The notes: generated by a model from the sequence alone, not told the origin. DNA of 6,873 nt from Aquificaceae bacterium (GCA_015490105.1 WFYK01000194.1:1-6873), one strand, 5' to 3'; shown: positions 1 to 6,062, counted from the first letter of the stretch. Translations and numbers: made by a program.

Positions 1-1
1 G

Positions 2-745
2 GTAAAGGAAAAGGTGAAGTCACGGGATCACACAGAGCGTATGTTCAAAGCCTTCGGGGTGGACGTTGAGGTTTCGGAGAGTGATCTTTACGAAGTGAAG
101 GTAAAGGGTGGACAGGATCTCAAAGGGACCGAGGTTTTTTGTCCGGCGGACCCTTCCTCCGCATCCTTTTTCTGTGCTCTCTGCGTTCTTTCTCCCGAAG
201 GAGATCTCAGGCTTTCAAACGTTCTCGTAAACCCAACGAGGGACAGGTTCTTTAGAAAGCTTCGGGAGATGGGAGCGGAGATTTACTACGAAAATCCGAG
301 GGAAATTTCAGGAGAGCCTGTCGCGGATATAGTGGTCAGAGGCGGTTCATCCCTCAGGGGTGTAGAAGTTTTACCGGAAGAAGTCCCCTCTCTCATAGAC
401 GAGATTCCGATCTTAGCGGTAGTTATGGCCACCGCGGAGGGTGTATCTACAGTGAGGGGTGCTAAAGAGCTCAGGGTCAAAGAGAGCGACAGGATAAAAG
501 CTATAGTGGAGAACCTAAGATCTATGGGGGTAAAGGTTGAAGAGTTTGAAGACGGCTTTCAAATAGAGGGTCCTTCAAAGCTGAGAGGAGCAACTGTAAA
601 AACCTATTCCGATCACAGGATAGCTATGGCCTTTACGGTAGCGGGCCTCGTAGCGGATGGGAAAACAATCATAGACGATCCGGAGTGCGTAAGGATTTCT
701 TACCCGAACTTTTTCAAGGACCTTGAGAAGATCGCATTCTTCTGA
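2..745 (+). CDS. aroA: 3-phosphoshikimate 1-carboxyvinyltransferase (EPSP synthase), C-terminal part
   Basis: Joins shikimate-3-phosphate and phosphoenolpyruvate to give EPSP, the sixth step of the shikimate pathway (aromatic amino acids), in the cytosol. The reading frame is open from the first full codon at 2, so the 5' end is cut by the window edge; about 245 of a usual 425-435 residues are present, roughly 185 missing. Numbering from the GTG at 14, which is an internal Val codon and not a start, visible family motifs are SRDHTERM (3-10), the PADPSSASFF stretch (45-53), LIDEIP with the catalytic Asp (127-132), RVKESDRI (154-161) with the conserved Glu and Arg, and SDHRIAMAF (199-207). All expected active-site residues in this half are present, so the gene looks intact. 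Its last 32 bases overlap the 3' end of the convergent hisIE gene. Identification is very secure. Confidence 0.97.
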   Translation, partial: VKEKVKSRDHTERMFKAFGVDVEVSESDLYEVKVKGGQDLKGTEVFCPADPSSASFFCALCVLSPEGDLRLSNVLVNPTRDRFFRKLREMGAEIYYENPREISGEPVADIVVRGGSSLRGVEVLPEEVPSLIDEIPILAVVMATAEGVSTVRGAKELRVKESDRIKAIVENLRSMGVKVEEFEDGFQIEGPSKLRGATVKTYSDHRIAMAFTVAGLVADGKTIIDDPECVRISYPNFFKDLEKIAFF

Positions 746-1346
746 TCAGCTCCTCCATAACCTCTTCCACACCTATGTTTTGAAGGGTAAGCGACAGAAC
801 CGTAAAGTAGAGCATGTCCGATATCTCCGAAATAATCTCCTTCTTGTTTCCATTTTTTAGGGCTATTATCGATTCTACCGCCTCCTCGCCGAGCTTTTGA
901 TAGACCTTATCCGGGCCTTTAGCGACGATCTTTGCGGTATAGGAGTTTTCCGGTTTTTCCCTTATCCTGCTTTGAAGCACCTCTTGAAGGCGCTTTAGGG
1001 TTTCGAAAGGGAGGGGATCCTTAGCGGAAGTTCCGTCTATCTTTCTGAAAAAACAGTTTCTCTCCCCCGTATGACAGGCGGTGTTCTTCTCCTGATCTAT
1101 TACGTATATGAGCGTGTCTTGGTCACAGTCCACCCTTATCTCCCTTACCCTTTGGAGCTCGCCCGAAGTTTCTCCCTTTTTCCAGATTTTACCCCTTGAG
1201 CGGGAAAAGTAATGGGCGTATCCGGTTTCCAAAGTTTTTTTAATCGCCTCCTCGTTAGCCCAAGCTACCATTCGGATTTCACCGGTTGTGTAGTCTTGCG
1301 CAACTACAGGTATGAGACCTTTTTCGTCAAACTTCAGAGGGATCAT
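714..1346 (-). CDS. hisIE: Bifunctional phosphoribosyl-AMP cyclohydrolase / phosphoribosyl-ATP pyrophosphatase
   Basis: Carries out steps 2 and 3 of histidine biosynthesis: HisE hydrolyses PR-ATP to PR-AMP and HisI opens its adenine ring. The 210-residue length fits the HisIE fusion. The HisI domain (about 1-105) shows the SRSRGKIWKKGETSG signature (48-62), the metal-binding DCDQD (73-77), and CHTGERNCFF (91-100), supplying Cys74, Cys91 and Cys98 for zinc. The HisE domain (about 115-205) is an all-alpha MazG-like fold with KLGEEAVE (151-158) and EISDMLYF (174-181), whose acidic residues bind magnesium. The ATG shares its A with the TGA of thiG (TGATG), and I see no Shine-Dalgarno ahead of it, so translation probably depends on re-initiation after thiG. 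Its 3' end overlaps aroA by 32 bases. It is the last gene of the minus-strand series. Confidence 0.97.
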   Translation of the reverse strand: MIPLKFDEKGLIPVVAQDYTTGEIRMVAWANEEAIKKTLETGYAHYFSRSRGKIWKKGETSGELQRVREIRVDCDQDTLIYVIDQEKNTACHTGERNCFFRKIDGTSAKDPLPFETLKRLQEVLQSRIREKPENSYTAKIVAKGPDKVYQKLGEEAVESIIALKNGNKKEIISEISDMLYFTVLSLTLQNIGVEEVMEELIRRMRSSQGP

Positions 1347-2149
1347 CAGTTTTTAAAGGGAACACCTTTGGTGGGAGAAGAAGGAACCGCGTAGGTTCTC
1401 TTTGGCATTCTACCCGCTAAGTAAGAGAGTCTTCCGGCTATGACCGCGTGTTTCATAGCGACCGCCATCTTTATGGGATCTTTTGCTTCCGCAAGGGCGG
1501 TGTTAGTAAGTATTGCGTCTACACCGAGTTCCATAACAGGGGGTATGTCCGCGGCACTACCTATACCAGCGTCAACTATTACGGGAACCGAGACCGCTTC
1601 CTTTATAAAGATTATGTTATAAGGATTCTGAAGGCCGAGTCCGGATCCTATTGGTGCTGCGAGGGGCATAACCGCGGCACAACCTATATCTTCGAACTTC
1701 TTAGCGTAAACAGGGTCGTCAAAAATGTAAGGAAGAACAATAAAACCTTCTTTCACAAGAACCTTAGCAGCTTCGTAGGTTTGCTCCATATCCGGAAGTA
1801 GGGTCTTTTGATCGCCGATAACCTCGAGCTTTATCCAGTTTATGCCTGTGGCTTCACGGGCAAGCATAGCGGTTTTTATGGCTTCTTCCGCTGTGTAGCA
1901 TCCCGCGGTGTTAGGGAGAATAAGGTATTTGTTTGGATCTATGTAATCGAGGAGGTTTTCCTTGGAAGGATCGGTTATGTTTACCCTTCTTACAGCAACG
2001 GTGATTATTTCGGCCCCGGAGGCTTCAAGGACCTCCTTATTCTGCTGGAAACTTTTAAACTTCCCAGACCCTATTATGAGTCTGGATTTAAACCTTCTTC
2101 CCGCTATTTCGAAGGGATCATCTTGAAGAAGATCTTCGTAATCAACCAT
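1346..2149 (-). CDS. thiG: Thiazole synthase ThiG
   Basis: Forms the thiazole phosphate half of thiamine from 1-deoxy-D-xylulose 5-phosphate, dehydroglycine and ThiS thiocarboxylate, in the cytosol. The 267-residue protein is a TIM-barrel. Visible are the IIGSGKF start of the barrel (25-31), VAVRRVN (51-57), LPNTAGCYTAEEA (78-90), WIKLEVIGD (105-113) with the Schiff-base lysine at 107, MPLAAPIGSGLGLQNP (161-176), and the phosphate-binding DAGIGSAADIP (193-203). Full length and apparently functional. An AAGGAGG Shine-Dalgarno at 2158-2164 sits 8 bases before the ATG, supporting this start. It lies 19 bases after flgA and overlaps hisIE by one base, so it is probably co-transcribed with both. 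No thiS, thiH or TPP riboswitch is nearby, so thiamine control of this copy is not evident from the sequence. Confidence 0.97.
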   Translation of the reverse strand: MVDYEDLLQDDPFEIAGRRFKSRLIIGSGKFKSFQQNKEVLEASGAEIITVAVRRVNITDPSKENLLDYIDPNKYLILPNTAGCYTAEEAIKTAMLAREATGINWIKLEVIGDQKTLLPDMEQTYEAAKVLVKEGFIVLPYIFDDPVYAKKFEDIGCAAVMPLAAPIGSGLGLQNPYNIIFIKEAVSVPVIVDAGIGSAADIPPVMELGVDAILTNTALAEAKDPIKMAVAMKHAVIAGRLSYLAGRMPKRTYAVPSSPTKGVPFKN

Positions 2150-2168
2150 TCCCGATGCCTCCTTAAAT

Positions 2169-2846
2169 TCATTTTACCAGCACGGTTCCTTCGGAAACCA
2201 CTTCTCCTATAAGAATCTTGCCCGAATTGAGCGATTTGACCCTGATCCTGTCCCCTATATACCCGTTTTGGAGAGCCTCCCCGTAAAAACTTATCTCTAT
2301 AGATCCGCTCCTGAATATAACGGAAACCCTTTCCCCTCTCTTTACAAGCGGAACGCGTCTTAGGTAGCTCAGTTTCAAGATCTCACCTTTTTTGAGATCA
2401 CGCAAAGCAACGTAGTTGAGAACCTCGTTTCCTTCGGGCACACCCGTCCGCGGACAGGTTTTCAAATACTTCCTTTCGAAACTCACCTGCCAAGGGTATA
2501 TCCTCTCCCCTTTTCTTACCGTATCAACCAAAACGGGAACGTCACAAGCCCAAAGAAGTGACAGGGTTCCGCTGATCTTTTTTATTCCCTTCGGCGTTTC
2601 CAATATTATCGCTACCGTGCCCTTAGGTAACTTTTCTTTAAGACGTATCTCTATATTCCTTAGGTGCCAGCTTTTTGCATCCTTAGGAAGGAAGACTTTA
2701 AGGTTTTCAATCTTTACCGAACTTCCAAACTCATTGCGAACCTTTTCCTTTACCCTACTTTCAATCTCCTCGTAGGAGACGCCGAAGGAGATACCGATCA
2801 GTAGAAGATTAACGACGTAAGTTAGCAGCTTGAGATAGCATTTCAT
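2169..2846 (-). CDS. flgA: Flagellar P-ring assembly chaperone FlgA
   Basis: FlgA is a periplasmic chaperone that helps FlgI assemble into the flagellar P ring around the rod. The 225-residue protein begins with a basic, hydrophobic Sec signal peptide (about 1-24, MKCYLKLL..ISFGVS). A poorly conserved N-terminal half follows, then an SAF domain (about 104-165, VPVLVDTVRKGERI... to ALRDLKKGEIL) and the typical FlgA C-terminal block VKRGERVSVIFRSGSI... GDRIRVKSLNSGKILIGEV (168-216). Cys101 and Cys131 could form a periplasmic disulfide; Cys3 lies in the signal peptide. The ATG lies 38 bases inside the end of flgG and has no clear Shine-Dalgarno, pointing to translational coupling with flgG. No later in-frame ATG, GTG or TTG would keep the signal peptide. 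The family call rests mainly on the C-terminal half and on adjacency to flgG. Confidence 0.92.
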   Translation of the reverse strand: MKCYLKLLTYVVNLLLIGISFGVSYEEIESRVKEKVRNEFGSSVKIENLKVFLPKDAKSWHLRNIEIRLKEKLPKGTVAIILETPKGIKKISGTLSLLWACDVPVLVDTVRKGERIYPWQVSFERKYLKTCPRTGVPEGNEVLNYVALRDLKKGEILKLSYLRRVPLVKRGERVSVIFRSGSIEISFYGEALQNGYIGDRIRVKSLNSGKILIGEVVSEGTVLVK

Positions 2847-3597
2847 CTGCTGCGGTTATGCCTTTTGTGTTGAACTCGTAAGCCCTCTGAGCGATGATCA
2901 AGTTTACCATCTCTTCGACCACATTCACGTTAGAGGATTCAAGGTATCCTTGGAGGATAGTTCCGAGTCCTTGGTTTCCGGGATTGTCTATTAGAGGATC
3001 ACCCGAAGCGTCCGTCTGAAGGAAAAGGTTGTTACCTATCCTTCTTAAACCCGCTGGGTTTACAAATTTAGCAAGCTCTATCCTACCCACCTCCTCCACC
3101 GTGGTGGCACCTTGTCTGAGAACGGTTACCGTTCCATCGGAAGCTATTCCTATAGTTATCGCGTCGGGAGGTATCGTTATTTCAGGGTCAAGTGGGTATC
3201 CGTCGCTGTTTACGATCCTCCCATCTCTGTCAAGTCTGAACTGTCCGTTACGCGTGTAGGCTATTGTTCCGTCGGGCAAAATAACTTTAAAGAAACCGTC
3301 TCCCTGAATGGCCAGATCCAAGTTGTTGTCGGTCTTTATTATGTTCCCTTGAGTGAATATGCCGTAAGTGTCCGATATGACTGTTCCCAAGCCCACTTGA
3401 AAGCCGGTGGGAGCTCTGGTTGCCGGAGAAGTGGGAGCGCCGGGCTCTCTCAGGGTCTGATATATGAGATCTTGAAAGGTAGGTCTCATCTTCTTAAAGC
3501 CTATGGTGTTTACGTTGGCCATGTTGTTGGAGATAACGTCCAAGTTAGTTTGTTGTGCGGTCATGCCCGATGCGGACGTCCATAGGGCTCTGAACAT
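2809..3597 (-). CDS. flgG: Flagellar distal rod protein FlgG
   Basis: FlgG builds the distal rod that drives through the P and L rings. At 262 residues it has the normal length. The N-terminal rod/hook signature is clear (ALWTSASGMTAQQ at 4-16, DVISNNMANVNTIGFKK at 20-36). The middle contains the DLAIQGDGFFKV and YTRNGQFRLDRDGRIV elements typical of FlgG/FlgE/FlgF, and the C-terminus is the conserved amphipathic helix VEEMVNLIIAQRAYEFNTKGITAADEML (227-254) used for axial polymerisation. Full FlgG-specific length and the lack of a long variable insert favour FlgG over FlgF or FlgE. The start is fixed by an AAGGAGGT Shine-Dalgarno (3606-3613) 8 bases upstream. That site is also one arm of a perfect inverted repeat, suggesting control of initiation. 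It is followed by flgA with a 38-base overlap. Confidence 0.97.
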   Translation of the reverse strand: MFRALWTSASGMTAQQTNLDVISNNMANVNTIGFKKMRPTFQDLIYQTLREPGAPTSPATRAPTGFQVGLGTVISDTYGIFTQGNIIKTDNNLDLAIQGDGFFKVILPDGTIAYTRNGQFRLDRDGRIVNSDGYPLDPEITIPPDAITIGIASDGTVTVLRQGATTVEEVGRIELAKFVNPAGLRRIGNNLFLQTDASGDPLIDNPGNQGLGTILQGYLESSNVNVVEEMVNLIIAQRAYEFNTKGITAADEMLSQAANLRR

Positions 3598-3601
3598 ACG
3601 T

Positions 3602-3643
3602 TCCCACCTCCTTCTTTTTACTCTTTTCGGCTCGGAGGTGGGA
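3602..3643 (-). promoter_or_regulatory. Hairpin sequestering the flgG Shine-Dalgarno
   Basis: On the minus strand TCCCACCTCC (3643-3634) is perfectly complementary to GGAGGTGGGA (3611-3602), separated by 22 bases. The right arm contains most of the flgG Shine-Dalgarno, so in a transcript running through from the upstream DUF3501 gene the ribosome site would be paired. The left arm begins 4 bases after the DUF3501 stop codon, so a ribosome terminating there would cover or disrupt it. The inverted repeat is directly visible; the regulatory role is inferred. It is not a minus-strand terminator, since no T-run follows. Confidence 0.6.
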
Positions 3644-3650
3644 TTTTTCA
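3624..3650 (-). promoter_or_regulatory. Possible sigma-28 (FliA) type promoter for flgG
   Basis: Minus strand reads TGAA (3650-3647), 15 bases, then GCCGAAAA (3631-3624). This resembles the enterobacterial flagellar sigma-28 consensus TAAA-N15-GCCGATAA with 3/4 and 7/8 matches at the right spacing, immediately before a flagellar gene. Transcription would begin near 3617, between the two arms of the flgG hairpin, giving a short leader in which the Shine-Dalgarno is free. The -35 element overlaps the DUF3501 stop codon. Such short motifs can occur by chance. Confidence 0.35.
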
Positions 3651-4235
3651 GGGGCTCTGCAGTTCCCGGGCAAGCTGGTTCTTCAAGTCTTCAGGCAGAA
3701 CCGCTAACGCCTTGTAATTTTCGTGATTTATCTCTATTTTTACGGGAGATTTTTTGAAGGCCTCCACCTGTTCTGGGGTTAGTGTCCACTTGAGAAAGTG
3801 AACAACCGAAGCCTTACCTTCTTCATAGTCCATCTTACTTTTCTCATCCGCTTCCGCTCTGACAGTATAAGAGTTTCCTATGTGAAGGAGCACATTTTCG
3901 TGAATTCCTACGAGCTTGGGAAGTATCTTCCTTCTTTCCTGAGGGTCGGGTATCTCGATAAACATGGTGGCGGATATCTGGTTTTCCTCTGGTATGAGCT
4001 CGTTGTAGGTGTCTATCTCAAACTGGATATCCTTTTCGTCAACCATACGCTCCGCTCTTATCATCTCTTGAATCTGAAACCAAACAGTGTCGTAGTTTTC
4101 AAAAACGAGGGTTACCATATCGCCTACTTGAATGCGCCTCTTTTTCTTTATCTCTATGATCTCCTTTACTTTCTGAGGCCTGACCTTTTCATACTCGTAA
4201 AGGTTTAGAATGTCTTCTCTCTTTACCTTTCTCAT
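3648..4235 (-). CDS. DUF3501 family protein
   Basis: A 195-residue soluble protein of unknown biochemical function, recognised as DUF3501 by its overall pattern: MRKVKREDILNLYEYEKVRP at the start, VGDMVTLVFENYDTVWFQIQEMIRAER (37-63), EIDTYNELIPEENQISATMFIEIPDPQERR (73-102), KLVGIHENVLLHIG (107-120), and a C-terminal VHFLKWTLTPEQVEAF (145-160). There is no signal peptide, membrane segment or cysteine, so it is unlikely to bind an Fe-S cluster itself. The start was chosen at the ATG at 4235 because a GGAGGAGG site (4242-4249) lies 6 bases upstream. A longer in-frame reading from 4331 would add 32 unrelated residues overlapping the Fe-S gene. It lies 2 bases after the Fe-S oxidoreductase stop, so the two are almost certainly co-translated. 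DUF3501 proteins recur beside rubrerythrin and this type of Fe-S protein (from memory), suggesting a shared redox role. Confidence 0.88.
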   Translation of the reverse strand: MRKVKREDILNLYEYEKVRPQKVKEIIEIKKKRRIQVGDMVTLVFENYDTVWFQIQEMIRAERMVDEKDIQFEIDTYNELIPEENQISATMFIEIPDPQERRKILPKLVGIHENVLLHIGNSYTVRAEADEKSKMDYEEGKASVVHFLKWTLTPEQVEAFKKSPVKIEINHENYKALAVLPEDLKNQLARELQSP

Positions 4236-4237
4236 TT

Positions 4238-5533
4238 TCAGCCTCCTCCATAGGCTCTGTAGAGGACCTCTAAAGGATGGAGGGGTTCCTTCCCGGTTCC
4301 GATCTCTATCATGTGCCCCGCCAAGGGACATTCCGTTACAAATAGATCTGCGTCCTGGGCTTTGAGATCCTCAAAGAGCCTTGAACCTACCTTGTAAGCG
4401 TAGTCAAAGGTCTCCTTTTTAACTCCGAAGGTTCCGTCATGCCCTGAACATCTGTCTACTACTTTAACCTTTGTGCCTGGTATTTGTCTGAGCAAAGCTA
4501 CTCCCTTGTAGCCTACGTTAAGGGACTTCAGATGACAGGGTATGTGGTAGGCGATCGTGCCCATAGAAACTTTAAAGTCCTTGTTGAACTTGCCCTGTTC
4601 GTTGAGCTTCCAGAGGTATTCGTGAATGTCGTAGACCTTCTCGGATAGTTTTTTCGCATCCTCATCGTTAGGAAGTAGCAGTGGATACTCATACTTTATC
4701 TGAAGAGCACAGGTAGGTATAGGAACTATGACGTCGTAGCCCGCATCCACAAAAGGCTTTAGTCTCTCTATGTTCCTTTTAGCTTTCTTTATAGCTGAGT
4801 CAAGATCCCCTATGTCGAAGTAGGGAATTCCACAACACTCTTGAGTCTCCGGAAGCTCAACGTGAACGTCGTTCTTCTCCAAAACCCTGACGAGGGCTAT
4901 TCCCTTAGAGAGGAAGTTGTAGTTAATAAGACAGGTGGAGAAAAGGACTACTTTTCCGTTGTCTCCCTTAACCGGTCTTCTGTTTTTCCTGAACCACTTT
5001 TCAAAGCTTTGATCGTTGAATTTAGGTAGCTTAGCCCTTCTGTCGACACCCATGAAGTTTTCCAAGATCACCCTTACCGGTTTAGTTTCCATAAGGGCGT
5101 TTACTATGTGAGACTGGTGTCCTACGTTGAGTTTACCGTTTAGATCCGTGTTTACCATTAGCTTGTCCGTGAGTTTCGCTCCCTGCTTTTTGAACTTTAT
5201 GGCTTTGTATCTTAAAGAAAGATGGGGGAAGTCTATCTTCCACTCGTGGGGAGGGGTGTAAGGACACCTGAAGTAACACTGCTTACAGTGAAAGCAGAGC
5301 TCCAAGGGTTTTATAAGCTCTTCTTTTGAGAGTTTTTCCACGTCGTCATTGTTCCTGTCTACCGCATCGAACAGGGCGGGAAAAGACGGACAAAAACTGA
5401 CACACATTCTGCAGTCTTTACACTTGGAGTAAACCCTTTTTGCCTCTTCCAACAGGGCGTTCTCGTCGTAAAACTTAGGGTCCGTCAGATCAAAATTAAA
5501 GTCCTTTACTCCACCTATCGAGGATTCATACAT
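4238..5533 (-). CDS. Two-[4Fe-4S], two-CCG-domain Fe-S oxidoreductase (GlpC/HdrB-like)
   Basis: A 431-residue predicted cytosolic electron-transfer protein. Two ferredoxin-type motifs come first: C38-x2-C41-x2-C44-x3-C48 and C80-x2-C83-x2-C86-x3-C90, each followed by Pro, binding two [4Fe-4S] clusters. Two cysteine-rich CCG domains follow, as in HdrB and GlpC. The first is standard, with C201, C233-C234 and C275. The second has C333, C402 and a changed core RCSGHDG (361-367) where Cys-Ser replaces Cys-Cys. No signal peptide or membrane helix is seen, so any quinone or membrane partner would have to be separate. A GGGAG site (5541-5545) precedes the ATG by 7 bases. It sits between rubrerythrin (55 bases upstream, across a hairpin terminator) and DUF3501. 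This context suggests that it passes electrons to or from rubrerythrin; a GlpC or glycolate-oxidase subunit role is less likely, because no such dehydrogenase is adjacent. Confidence 0.9.
   Translation of the reverse strand: MYESSIGGVKDFNFDLTDPKFYDENALLEEAKRVYSKCKDCRMCVSFCPSFPALFDAVDRNNDDVEKLSKEELIKPLELCFHCKQCYFRCPYTPPHEWKIDFPHLSLRYKAIKFKKQGAKLTDKLMVNTDLNGKLNVGHQSHIVNALMETKPVRVILENFMGVDRRAKLPKFNDQSFEKWFRKNRRPVKGDNGKVVLFSTCLINYNFLSKGIALVRVLEKNDVHVELPETQECCGIPYFDIGDLDSAIKKAKRNIERLKPFVDAGYDVIVPIPTCALQIKYEYPLLLPNDEDAKKLSEKVYDIHEYLWKLNEQGKFNKDFKVSMGTIAYHIPCHLKSLNVGYKGVALLRQIPGTKVKVVDRCSGHDGTFGVKKETFDYAYKVGSRLFEDLKAQDADLFVTECPLAGHMIEIGTGKEPLHPLEVLYRAYGGG
4242..4249 (-). promoter_or_regulatory. Shine-Dalgarno deciding the DUF3501 start
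   Basis: GGAGGAGG on the minus strand, inside the last codons of the Fe-S oxidoreductase gene, ends 6 bases before the ATG at 4235. It supports the 195-residue start of the DUF3501 protein over the 227-residue reading. Confidence 0.8.
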
Positions 5534-5557
5534 TTTCGAACTCCCACGTTAGAAGTT

Positions 5558-5579
5558 AAAACGGGGCAAAAGCCCCGCT
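5558..5579 (-). terminator. Rho-independent terminator/attenuator after rubrerythrin
   Basis: On the minus strand CGGGGC-TTTT-GCCCCG forms a 6-bp GC stem with a four-base loop, extendable by a G-U and an A-U pair, followed directly by TTTTAAC. It starts 10 bases after the rubrerythrin stop and ends 13 bases before the Shine-Dalgarno of the Fe-S gene. No separate promoter fits in the remaining gap, so it probably acts as a leaky terminator that lets part of the transcription continue into the downstream genes, keeping rubrerythrin more abundant. Confidence 0.82.
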
Positions 5580-5588
5580 AAAAAGCTG

Positions 5589-6026
5589 TTAGGTGGAAGC
5601 TTTGTATTGCTCGAGGGCCTTCTGGAACCTTCCCGCGTGGGATTTTTCAGCCCTTGCGAGGGTCTCGAACCACTCCGCTATCTCGTCAAAGCCTTCCTCT
5701 CTGGCAACCTTGGCGAATCCGGGATACATCTCCGTATACTCGTAGGTTTCACCTGCTATGGCGGATTCGAGCATCTCTTCGAGGGAGTTTATGGTCTTTT
5801 CGGTAGCAGGGTCTACTCCGCCGTATTTCCTCATCATGTCGAGGTGTCCGAAAGCGTGCCCGGTCTCACCTTCCGCGGTTTCTCTGAAGATGTTAGCTAT
5901 GTCGGGGTATCCCTGTATGTCCGCCTCTCTCGCAAAGTAGAGGTATCTCCTGTTAGCCTGAGACTCTCCTGCAAAAGCGGCCTTGAGATTCTCAAGGGTC
6001 TTGGTTCCTGCCAAGCTCTTGCTCAT
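5589..6026 (-). CDS. Rubrerythrin, ferritin-like diiron domain only
   Basis: Predicted peroxide-reducing diiron protein of the cytosol. The 145 residues form a four-helix ferritin-like domain with the full ligand set: Glu21 (AGESQANRRY), Glu54 and His57 (EGETGHAFGHLD), Glu93 and Glu96 (AGETYEYTEMYP), Glu127 and His130 (ARAEKSHAGRF). It ends at AST without the C-terminal rubredoxin domain (two CxxC motifs) of classical rubrerythrins of about 190 residues, so it resembles the short sulerythrin-type proteins and needs an outside electron donor. The ATG at 6026 is chosen because AAAGGAGG (6035-6042) ends 8 bases upstream; the GTG at 6035 is part of that Shine-Dalgarno. A sigma-70-like promoter and a palindrome lie upstream, and a terminator lies downstream. 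The adjacent Fe-S oxidoreductase is the obvious donor candidate. The family call is secure; the exact physiological substrate is inferred from relatives. Confidence 0.95.
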   Translation of the reverse strand: MSKSLAGTKTLENLKAAFAGESQANRRYLYFAREADIQGYPDIANIFRETAEGETGHAFGHLDMMRKYGGVDPATEKTINSLEEMLESAIAGETYEYTEMYPGFAKVAREEGFDEIAEWFETLARAEKSHAGRFQKALEQYKAST

Positions 6027-6034
6027 TTCTCTCA

Positions 6035-6042
6035 CCTCCTTT
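6035..6042 (-). promoter_or_regulatory. Strong Shine-Dalgarno of the rubrerythrin gene
   Basis: AAAGGAGG on the minus strand, continuing as TGAG, is close to the full complement of the 16S rRNA 3' tail and lies 8 bases before the ATG at 6026. It decides the start codon and suggests high expression. Confidence 0.85.
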
Positions 6043-6062
6043 CCGGTTTTTATTCATTAGTT

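Noticed and set aside
689..703. Small inverted repeat GTAAG-N5-CTTAC near the end of aroA as a terminator for hisIE
   Set aside because: Only five A+T-leaning pairs, inside coding sequence, with no T-run on the minus strand.
3112..3585. Plus-strand open frame opposite flgG
   Set aside because: No family likeness and no ribosome site; the opposite strand is an intact FlgG.
3602..3648. Plus-strand terminator (10-bp stem followed by TTTTT)
   Set aside because: It has the right form, but no plus-strand gene ends there and the stem arms are explained by the flgG Shine-Dalgarno; it might still stop antisense transcripts.
3648..4331. Longer 227-residue reading of the DUF3501 gene from an upstream ATG
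   Set aside because: The added 32 residues are unlike the family, overlap the Fe-S gene in another frame and lack a Shine-Dalgarno; the ATG at 4235 has a strong one.
5589..6035. GTG at 6035 as the rubrerythrin start
   Set aside because: The GTG is part of the AAAGGAGGTGAG Shine-Dalgarno itself; the ATG at 6026 has ideal spacing and gives the usual family N-terminus.
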